Part shown: in pieces, positions 6,440 through 11,218 of the stretch | Position numbering within the stretch: position 1 is the stretch's first letter | Layout: each line of letters begins with the position of its first letter | Origin: JANXLO01 sp038231295 | Lineage (GTDB): Bacteria; Armatimonadota; Chthonomonadetes; Chthonomonadales; Chthonomonadaceae | Length of the DNA stretch: 11,218 nt | Assembly: GCA_038231295.1 (NCBI GenBank) | Contig: JBBRLP010000158.1 | Location: forward strand, 1-11,218 | Direction of reading: 5' to 3' | Translations under genes and position numbers: made by a program | The notes under the pieces: model-generated | Told to the model about the DNA's origin: nothing | The model's database searches: none | The model's input: only the letters and a program-made list of their open reading frames with translations

Positions 6440-7312
6440 TTAGCCTTTGAGGGCTTCCGCTCCGCCCACGATTTCGGAGATTTCGCGGGTAATTCCGGCC
6501 TGCCGCGCCCGGTTGAGCTGCAAGGTGAGGGTGGTAATCATCTTGCCTGCGTTGTCCGTCGCGGAACTCATGGCGGTCATGCGAGCGCCGTGTTCGCTGG
6601 CGGTCGCTTCCAGCAGCGCCTGATAGGTCTGCCCCTCCAGGTAGCGGGAGAGCAGCGAACGCAGCAGCACATCGGCGGACGGCTCGAAAATGTAGTCCTC
6701 CGTCTCGTCGCTGGCAGCGGTCTCCTCCGTGTCCGGCGTCTGAATGGGCAACAACTGCACATCCGTCGGCTTCTGGGAGATGGCGGAGAGGAAACGGTTA
6801 TAGACCATGAACAACTGGTCAATCTGTCCGTTCTCGAAATCTTCGCGCAGGACGCGGGTGATGTCGCGGGCATCAGTATAGGTGACACCGGTATTCGCAA
6901 ACGAGAACTCCTGCACGACGTTGAAGCCGCGCCGTTTGAGGAACGCGATGCCCTTGCGGCCTGCGACATAGAGCCGAACGCGGTCTTTGTCGTAGCCCTT
7001 CAGCAGTTCCACCACGCGCCGCAGCAGCCCGGAGTTGTAGGAGCCTGCCAGTCCGCGATCCGAGGTGACGATCAGGAACCCGATGTTGCGCGGCGTCCGC
7101 ACTTCCAGCAGCGGATGCTCCACCGAATCGCCAACGGCCCGTGCCAGACTCGTCATCATCTCGCGCATCGCCCGCGCATAAGGCCGTGCGCCCTGAACCC
7201 GATCCTGCGCCCGTTTCAGCCGCGCCGCCGCGACCATCTTCATGGCCTTAGTGATCTGCTGAATGTTCTTGGCGACCTTGATACGGGATCGCACCTGTCG
7301 AATCGTTGCCAT
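6440..7312 (-). CDS. atpG: F1F0 ATP synthase subunit gamma
   Basis: This 290-aa protein is the central rotor-shaft subunit of F1 ATP synthase, acting at the cytoplasmic face of the membrane. The N-terminal helix reads MATIRQVRSRIKVAKNIQQI followed by TKAMKMVAAARLKRA. The conserved TSDRGLAGSYN is near residue 84, and the C-terminal helix ends NRARQAGITREISEIVGGAEAL. Length is normal. ATG 7312 has AGAGGGG about 5 nt upstream. Unusually, it is not flanked by atpA upstream or atpD/atpC downstream: upstream on the same strand there is only a 210-bp intergenic region and then a gene on the opposite strand, and downstream comes dapF. The gene looks intact, so it is presumably expressed on its own from a promoter in 7313-7440. 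Confidence 0.96.
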   Translation of the reverse strand: MATIRQVRSRIKVAKNIQQITKAMKMVAAARLKRAQDRVQGARPYARAMREMMTSLARAVGDSVEHPLLEVRTPRNIGFLIVTSDRGLAGSYNSGLLRRVVELLKGYDKDRVRLYVAGRKGIAFLKRRGFNVVQEFSFANTGVTYTDARDITRVLREDFENGQIDQLFMVYNRFLSAISQKPTDVQLLPIQTPDTEETAASDETEDYIFEPSADVLLRSLLSRYLEGQTYQALLEATASEHGARMTAMSSATDNAGKMITTLTLQLNRARQAGITREISEIVGGAEALKG

Positions 7313-7398
7313 CGGTTCCCCTCTTCCGTTTCGGTTCGTGTACCTCTATTTTACCCCGAAGTTCGCTTTTTTCGGCAAGCAGTCTTTTTTCGCTCCCC

Positions 7399-7427
7399 TT
7401 GCTTCTTTATTAAAAGTGCTGTATAAT
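7399..7427 (+). promoter_or_regulatory. Strong sigma-70-like promoter
   Basis: TTGCTT (7399-7404) and a perfect TATAAT (7422-7427) are separated by exactly 17 bp. The predicted transcription start is near 7434. It faces the NYN gene, but a terminator lies between them at 7464-7491. Confidence 0.65.
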
Positions 7428-7433
7428 AAAACA

Positions 7434-7491
7434 TAACCCGCCCATGCTAAAGTATGGGTTGCGAGGCCGCCTTCGGGCGGCTTTGCTTTTT
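7434..7491 (+). ncRNA. Putative short RNA or attenuated leader (about 58 nt)
   Basis: From the predicted start near 7434 to the end of the T-run at 7491 the transcript would hold two hairpins. The first is 7441-7447 with 7452-7458, a 7-bp stem with one G-U pair and a TAAA loop. The second is the terminator stem. AACCC (7435-7439) can alternatively pair with GGGTT (7456-7460), giving a competing fold. It may be a small RNA in its own right or a leader controlling read-through into the NYN gene. It matches no riboswitch class I recognise. Confidence 0.4.
7464..7491 (+). terminator. Intrinsic terminator with UUCG tetraloop
   Basis: GCCGCC (7466-7471) and GGCGGC (7476-7481) form a perfect stem closed by TTCG, extendable by a G-U and an A-U pair at the base. 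TTTGCTTTTT follows. This is a strong + strand rho-independent terminator located 31 bp before the NYN start. The opposite strand has no T-run, so it does not serve atpG. Confidence 0.75.
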
Positions 7492-7522
7492 ATGAGCCTC
7501 ATACTGCCTCAAGGACACCCCT

Positions 7523-8191
7523 TTGAACATTTGGGCTTACATCGATGGCTTCAATCTCTATAATGGGGCACTCAGAAACACGCCCTATAAATGGCTTGAT
7601 CTGCAAGCGTTCTCTGAGAGCCTGCGGCCTACCGATCAGGTGTCCAGTGTAAAGTTCTTCTCTGCGAAAGTCAATGCGCGTCCAAACGACGTTGCCCAGC
7701 CCCTACGCCAAATGCTTTACTGGCGAGCATTACGAACAATACCTACTATCGAGATCATCGAGGGCCATTTCCTGACAAAGCAGACTCGGCTTCCCGACGT
7801 CGCTGACACGGATCGCATTACGGCGCTGCAACGGGCAGGCACCAAGACTGCTGGTATGGTGCCACGAATGGCGCACGTTTATCGCTCCGAAGAAAAGGGA
7901 ACAGACGTTAATCTAGCTGTTCATTTAGTCCATGATGCTCATCTGAGCCGTTTTGACGGAGCTATTGTAGTCTCCAATGATTCTGACCTAGCAGGGGCAA
8001 TTCGCATTGTCCGCAGAGAAATAGGCAAGCCAGTTTTCGTATTTCATCCGTCGAATGCTAACCCCAGTTTTCAACTCCGTGCCGCAGCCAGTCGTTTTCA
8101 CCCTGTCGCCTCGCATCATTTGATGAATAGCCAGTTTCCTCCAATGCTTACAGATACACGTGGGACTTTTAGCAAACCCGCGACTTGGTGA
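7523..8191 (+). CDS. NYN domain-containing protein (PIN-like nuclease fold)
   Basis: This 222-aa protein has a LabA/DUF88-type NYN domain. AYIDGFNLYNG supplies the first Asp (residue 8), KGTDVNLAVHLVHDA the second acidic group, and SNDSDLAGAIRIV the third. These residues form a metal-binding site like that of PIN nucleases, so an RNase role is likely by family; the target is unknown. Translation begins at TTG 7523, supported by AAGGA at 7511-7515, 7 nt upstream, and by the domain beginning at once. Base composition is visibly AT-richer than the flanking genes, suggesting horizontal acquisition. It stands alone behind a strong promoter with a terminator in its leader, and a decayed patch with an inverted-repeat element follows. 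Confidence 0.88.
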   Translation: MNIWAYIDGFNLYNGALRNTPYKWLDLQAFSESLRPTDQVSSVKFFSAKVNARPNDVAQPLRQMLYWRALRTIPTIEIIEGHFLTKQTRLPDVADTDRITALQRAGTKTAGMVPRMAHVYRSEEKGTDVNLAVHLVHDAHLSRFDGAIVVSNDSDLAGAIRIVRREIGKPVFVFHPSNANPSFQLRAAASRFHPVASHHLMNSQFPPMLTDTRGTFSKPATW

Positions 8192-8220
8192 ACGTAGAAC
8201 ATTTCATCAGGAGGATCAAC

Positions 8221-8244
8221 ATGTCGAACAAGACAAAAGATTAA
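8221..8244 (+). pseudogene. Seven-codon frame behind a strong SD, abutting the inverted-repeat element
   Basis: AGGAGG at 8209-8214 lies 6 nt before ATG 8221, an ideal initiation site 17 bp or so after the NYN stop. The frame reads MSNKTKD and then TAA (8242-8244), ending exactly where the inverted-repeat element begins. It may be the surviving start of a second gene in the NYN operon, cut by the element and later change, or a real micro-ORF. Removing the element does not reopen the frame, because TAA remains. Confidence 0.35.
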
Positions 8245-8411
8245 AGACCGTATGCGTAATTGACGGGATCTTCCGTTTGGCGCGACACCCGAAAATTTTG
8301 CCTCTACGATGACCGTAGAGACGACTTTCTGATATGAGGTGTCATCTTTGCCACCACAAAATGGGCAAAATGGCAAGGGGACGCCCGTAGACCAATTACG
8401 CATACGGTCTT
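8244..8411. mobile_element. 168-bp MITE-like element with 19-bp perfect inverted repeats
   Basis: The ends AAGACCGTATGCGTAATTG (8244-8262) and its exact complement (8393-8411) are perfect 19-bp terminal inverted repeats. Inside are nested pairs: GACACC/GGTGTC (8284-8289, 8338-8343), ATTTTGCC/GGCAAAAT (8295-8302, 8364-8371) and CTCTACG/CGTAGAG (8302-8308, 8314-8320). If the ends are taken as AGACC, the flanks are TAA on both sides, compatible with a 3-bp target duplication. The minus strand can encode a short stretch with CPFCGGKD, a zinc-knuckle-like piece. There is no transposase, so it fits a non-autonomous element; a structured RNA is the alternative. Confidence 0.6.
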
Positions 8412-8453
8412 AAGGAGTTCACTCACGAAACGGCATGGGTTGTATAGGAATGG

Positions 8454-8771
8454 CTACTCTCCGTCCGATATACCACGCGAGCAAAAAAGTGATGAACTCC
8501 GCTTTTTTCGGGTGGCAGGCAGGGCCGCGCCGGTGAGGGAGACAAACAGCGCGAGCGTTCCCGCCTCCGGCGTGCCAGAGGCATTCGGCGAGAGCAGGAT
8601 AGCCTGCTGCTACCCGTTCACCAGTCCCGTTCCCGCGATCTGCCCCTGGTGGTTGACGGCGTGGGCGTCAGTCACCACCCACCGGTCAGGATTGTTGAGC
8701 AGCAGATTGGTCAGGTCGAACATCGTCAGCCCCTGAAACGCGAAGAGCCTACCGGCAAGCAGAGATTGATC
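8454..8771 (-). pseudogene. Decayed C-terminus of a HAF-repeat, PEP-CTERM-like exported protein
   Basis: The minus-strand frame after TAA 8772-8774 reads GRLFAFQGLTMFDLTNLL, then a short stretch and AHAVNHQGQIAGTGLVNG, typical of the HAF extracellular repeat family. An in-frame TAG at 8610-8612 replaces what looks like a CAG (NG*QQAILLSP). Beyond it the frame continues with TPEAGTLALFVSLTGAALPATRKKR, which resembles a PEP-CTERM sorting tail: a PEP-like start, a hydrophobic segment and basic residues. The N-terminal bulk is missing, and the remnant is joined to the 3' flank of the oxidoreductase gene. It is a truncated pseudogene by stop and by deletion. An A/T-rich hairpin (8483-8489 with 8502-8508) may be its old terminator. 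Confidence 0.65.
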
Positions 8772-8802
8772 TTACAGGGGAGCGGTCGTCAGGAACCGGA
8801 AA

Positions 8803-8832
8803 GCCCTCTCTTCCGGCGCGGGAAGAGAGGGC
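8803..8832 (-). terminator. 12-bp perfect hairpin after the Gfo/Idh gene
   Basis: 8803-8814 and 8821-8832 are perfectly complementary over 12 bp with a 6-nt loop, starting 8 bp beyond the stop of the oxidoreductase gene. On the minus strand only CTTTCC follows, so the T-tract is weak. It most likely ends or protects the oxidoreductase transcript. Confidence 0.6.
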
Positions 8833-8839
8833 CGGGGAA

Positions 8840-10912
8840 TCAGCGCTGTTTTTCGCGCACAGCGGAGAGGAGCGCATCCACCAGAGCGTTGTCGGCTCCG
8901 GCGGGATCGTTTGGGTAACGGGCGGCGATGTCGCGGGCAAACTGCCGGAACTCCTCCAGAGAGACGGCGCGTTTGCCGCTCTTTTCGGAGAGATAGGAAG
9001 CCCCGACGATGGCGGAGCAGTCCGCGCCGAACTGCGCGGTCATGATCGAAGGAACGCCGTTGCGGACGCATTCGACCATGTTCTGAATCTCGCCGTAGAA
9101 GGAGGAAGGCCAGTGCTGCCAGTTGGAACCGCTGACGCGGAAGCGGCGGCTCTCGTGGCCGTGGGCGTCGGTGACGACCGCGAACCGTTTGCCATCCTCG
9201 TTCAGCATTTTGATGGAGCCGGTCGTGCCGATGTAGGCGGTATCCGGCGAGTCCTGTTCGCTCCAGGAGCCTTCGACGTGAGCCGTGCTCCAGGCCCCGG
9301 TCTTCGCATCCTCAAACCGAATCAGGATATGGGCATCGTCGTCCACGGTGACCTGATGGAAACGGCCGTCAATGATGCGCTGGGGCATTCGGATGCTCAT
9401 GCCGAAAGGTGCGGCAGCTTTCACGAGCGTGGGCGTCTTCTCCAGCCCGGCGATAAACCAGGCCGCTCCGATGGCATGGATTCCGTTGTCGAGCAGGGAG
9501 CCGCCCCCGCCGAAATCGGAGTTCCAGAAACGCGGATTGCCTTCCGGGCCGCCATGCGCCTGTGTCAGAAACATCATCGCGAGTTCGCCAATCGCGCCGG
9601 AATCCACGAGTTTCTTGACGGTATAGTAGTCCGGCTCGAACAGCCAGTTCTCGTTATGCTGATAGAATTTGCCAGAACGCTGCACCGCCGCCAGAACGCG
9701 CTCCGACTCCAGCCAGCTTCGGGAGAGCGGCTTCTCGCACATGACATTGATGCCCGCGTCGAGGGCCTGAATGGCGAGCGGCGCATGGAGAAGGGGCTGC
9801 GTGCAGATGTCCACCAGGTCGGGCTTCACTTCCGCAATGATCTGGCTGATGTCCTCGTAGAATTTGATCTGCTCACGGTCGCGTTCCAGGCGTTCGATAG
9901 TCTCGGTGTCGCCGTTCTCCCGGCACTGCGCGATCTTCTTCTCCACCAGTCCGTCGTAGCGTTTGCGGGTCAGTTCCTGCGCCTGCTTGTCGGGGTCACA
10001 GAAGGCGACGAGGTGGGCGGAGGCCAGATCGGGATAGGCGGGCAGATGCGCTCCCCGAAAGATGCCGCCGGTTCCGATGGCGGCGACGCGGACACGCTGA
10101 GTCGGGTCCATAAGCGAAGATTCTCCTTGGTTGGGTTTGACGGCGATCTGAAAAGTGGATTCCGCCGCGACTTGCTGCGGCGCAATGTCGGGCGCAGAGG
10201 AGACAGCGGACGCAGCAGAGGCAGGCTGGGCTTCCGGCCTATCGTCCAGTTCCAGAAAGCGCGTGTTGGAAGCGGGTGGCTCCGAGCCGTCGTCCTCCGC
10301 AGGGGCAAGGCCCAGGCGGGTTTCCAGCGCACTGAGCTGCTGTTCCGCGCTCACTTCGTGGGAGACCGGGGCGGGCGGTGACTGATATAGAGCGCCGGGC
10401 AGCGGACGACCGGCGCGGACAGCGGCGATCTCCTCGCGGGCGGAGGCTTCCCGGCCCAGGTCGCGCACCTTCTCGGAGGCCCGCTGCCACATCTCTTCGG
10501 TGGGGGAGGAGAGTGCGTCGGGCGCGGCAGAGTTCACCCGGTCTGCGGCGGCGCGAGCAAGCTGCGCCTGCAAGTCGTTGACCTGCTGAAGCAGACGCGC
10601 CTCCTCTTCGGGGAGACGCAGTTTCGCGCTCTCCGCGTTGACCTCTGCCTCGACCAGTTTCTCGCGCAGAAAGATGAGTTCCGCCTCACGCCGTTTGCGC
10701 TCCGCTCGCAGTTCCGACGCCAGCGCGGTCTGGTGGATGCGTTCGGCAAGCGCGGCCTTCGTCTCGATGTCAGCGATTTCGCGTTCCCGGTCGGTACACT
10801 CGTCCTGAAGGCGATTGCGCCGTTGCACGGTCAGCACGACATTCTCATTGAGGGCCTGCCGCGCCTGCCGTATCTCGCGCAGAGCCTCTCGTATCTCCGC
10901 CTCCGAACTCAT
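8840..10912 (-). CDS. PspA/IM30-like coiled coil fused to Gfo/Idh/MocA oxidoreductase
   Basis: This is a 690-codon frame. Residues 1-125 are a charged, heptad-rich coiled coil like PspA/IM30 membrane-stress proteins; about 137-168 resembles their C-terminal helix, and 170-265 is a Pro/Ala/Ser-rich linker. From 268 there is a complete Gfo/Idh/MocA enzyme: GTGGIFRG (280-287) binds NAD(P), CEKPL (392-396) carries the conserved Lys394, and GGGSLLDNGIHAIG (469-482) includes Asp475 and His479. A charged insertion of about 25 residues (around 318-350) precedes FYEDISQII. ATG 10912 is chosen for GGGAG 6 nt upstream; an extension to 11107 overlaps the transposase. The substrate is unknown. A second start at 10111 could give a 423-aa enzyme alone. 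The two parts may be one protein, or two genes merged by loss of a stop. Confidence 0.8.
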   Translation of the reverse strand: MSSEAEIREALREIRQARQALNENVVLTVQRRNRLQDECTDREREIADIETKAALAERIHQTALASELRAERKRREAELIFLREKLVEAEVNAESAKLRLPEEEARLLQQVNDLQAQLARAAADRVNSAAPDALSSPTEEMWQRASEKVRDLGREASAREEIAAVRAGRPLPGALYQSPPAPVSHEVSAEQQLSALETRLGLAPAEDDGSEPPASNTRFLELDDRPEAQPASAASAVSSAPDIAPQQVAAESTFQIAVKPNQGESSLMDPTQRVRVAAIGTGGIFRGAHLPAYPDLASAHLVAFCDPDKQAQELTRKRYDGLVEKKIAQCRENGDTETIERLERDREQIKFYEDISQIIAEVKPDLVDICTQPLLHAPLAIQALDAGINVMCEKPLSRSWLESERVLAAVQRSGKFYQHNENWLFEPDYYTVKKLVDSGAIGELAMMFLTQAHGGPEGNPRFWNSDFGGGGSLLDNGIHAIGAAWFIAGLEKTPTLVKAAAPFGMSIRMPQRIIDGRFHQVTVDDDAHILIRFEDAKTGAWSTAHVEGSWSEQDSPDTAYIGTTGSIKMLNEDGKRFAVVTDAHGHESRRFRVSGSNWQHWPSSFYGEIQNMVECVRNGVPSIMTAQFGADCSAIVGASYLSEKSGKRAVSLEEFRQFARDIAARYPNDPAGADNALVDALLSAVREKQR
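10109..10129 (-). promoter_or_regulatory. Internal ribosome binding site and ATG at the fusion junction
   Basis: AAGGAG (10128-10123) is followed after 11 nt by ATG (10111-10109), exactly where the Gfo/Idh/MocA domain begins (MDPTQRVRVAAIG). The codon overlapping this site is CAA (10129-10127); a single C-to-T change would make TAA. The site could start a separate oxidoreductase of 423 residues, close to the usual family size. The 11-nt spacing is slightly long. Confidence 0.5.
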
Positions 10913-11019
10913 CTCTGTCTCCCACCCCTCTTGCCATCTGCTCTCCCATTTCCCTACCCGACGACCCGAATCCTGCCCGCAGTCAGCACGGCCTCCACGC
11001 CGCATTCGCATTTTTTGGG

Positions 11020-11037
11020 ACAGGATGAACAGGATAA
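11020..11037. repeat. Two 9-bp tandem units
   Basis: ACAGGATGA (11020-11028) and ACAGGATAA (11029-11037) are adjacent near-identical units in the gap between the fusion gene and the transposase end. No function is evident. The rest of the gap (10913-11084) shows no gene. Confidence 0.5.
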
Positions 11038-11084
11038 ATGGTTGGCGCGAAGAAGCCCCGGAATGCAAGGTCATTGCTTTTATA

Positions 11085-11218
11085 CTAACGGCAGGTGATA
11101 AGTTCAAAGTTTTCCGTCATCAGGGTGGCTAACTCCTGTCGGTACTGTCCGATGTCAGCGAAAAAGGCGTCAATCGCCTGGGAGAATTGCGCGAACGTCT
11201 GGTAGAAGTGACAAAGAA
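11085..11218 (-). CDS. IS630-type transposase, C-terminal end (partial)
   Basis: The minus-strand frame entering at the right edge reads CHFYQTFAQFSQAIDAFF, then about 20 more residues ending NFELITCR, and stops at TAG 11087-11085. The pattern FY..F..F..A...FF...Y...L..L...NF is typical of the C-terminus of IS630-family DDE transposases. The catalytic residues lie outside the window, so intactness cannot be judged. The IS end and its inverted repeat should lie just beyond the stop, within about 11000-11084, but the partner end is not in view. The fusion gene starts 172 bp beyond on the same strand. Confidence 0.65.
   Translation of the reverse strand, partial: LCHFYQTFAQFSQAIDAFFADIGQYRQELATLMTENFELITCR

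Noticed and set aside
7347..7371. Promoter for atpG on the minus strand (TTGCCG and TAAAAT)
   Set aside because: The spacer is about 19 bp, so the match is too weak to call.
8116..8403. 95-codon - strand frame with CPFCGGKD
   Set aside because: It spans both the inverted-repeat element and the end of the NYN gene. Only one CxxC pair is present, so it is not called as a gene, though the piece within the element is mentioned there.
9113..10381. 422-codon + strand frame
   Set aside because: It is antisense to the coiled-coil/oxidoreductase gene and shows no family motif.
1..11218. CRISPR array, tRNA or rRNA
   Set aside because: No regularly spaced long repeats, no tRNA cloverleaf and no rRNA-like conserved stretch were seen.

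Overview
The window reads as a GC-rich bacterial chromosome segment with strong AAGGAG-type ribosome binding sites. The mix of DUF3472, PhyH and Gfo/Idh/MocA proteins, a HAF-repeat/PEP-CTERM remnant and an IS630-type transposase suits Armatimonadota, Planctomycetota or a similar free-living phylum. That placement is inference with low confidence; no rRNA, tRNA or CRISPR array was seen.

Layout. 1-445 is AT-richer and carries no convincing complete gene. It may hold the 5' end of a leftward gene, a large palindrome with CIRCE-like half-sites (51-107), three 16-bp-phased repeats (266-313) and two small hairpins. On the + strand follow a short-chain dehydrogenase (446-1213) and a secreted DUF3472 protein (1326-2594). 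On the - strand are a family-4-type uracil-DNA glycosylase (2631-3332) and an Ap4A-phosphorylase-like HIT protein (3440-3961). A PhyH dioxygenase (4171-5004) and an AbrB/MazE-type antitoxin without an intact toxin (5076-5399) are on the + strand. On the - strand lie dapF (5451-6338) and an isolated atpG (6440-7312).

From about 7400 to 8800 the window looks like an accessory patch. It has a near-consensus promoter firing into a short two-hairpin unit that ends in a UUCG terminator, a NYN-domain gene of visibly lower GC, and a strong Shine-Dalgarno leading a 7-codon frame. That frame is met by a 168-bp element bounded by 19-bp perfect inverted repeats. After the element comes the decayed C-terminus of a HAF-repeat protein with a PEP-CTERM-like tail and an in-frame stop.

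The right side is dominated by a 690-codon frame (8840-10912, - strand). It joins a PspA/IM30-like coiled-coil region to a complete Gfo/Idh/MocA oxidoreductase, with an internal ribosome binding site and ATG at the junction. The edge carries the C-terminus of an IS630-type transposase.

Most genes are housekeeping or generic metabolic functions in small units of changing strand, so no single pathway unites them. The most unusual items are the coiled-coil/oxidoreductase fusion, the 168-bp inverted-repeat element, the promoter-terminator unit before the NYN gene, the atpG cut off from other ATP synthase genes, and the 5' palindrome.
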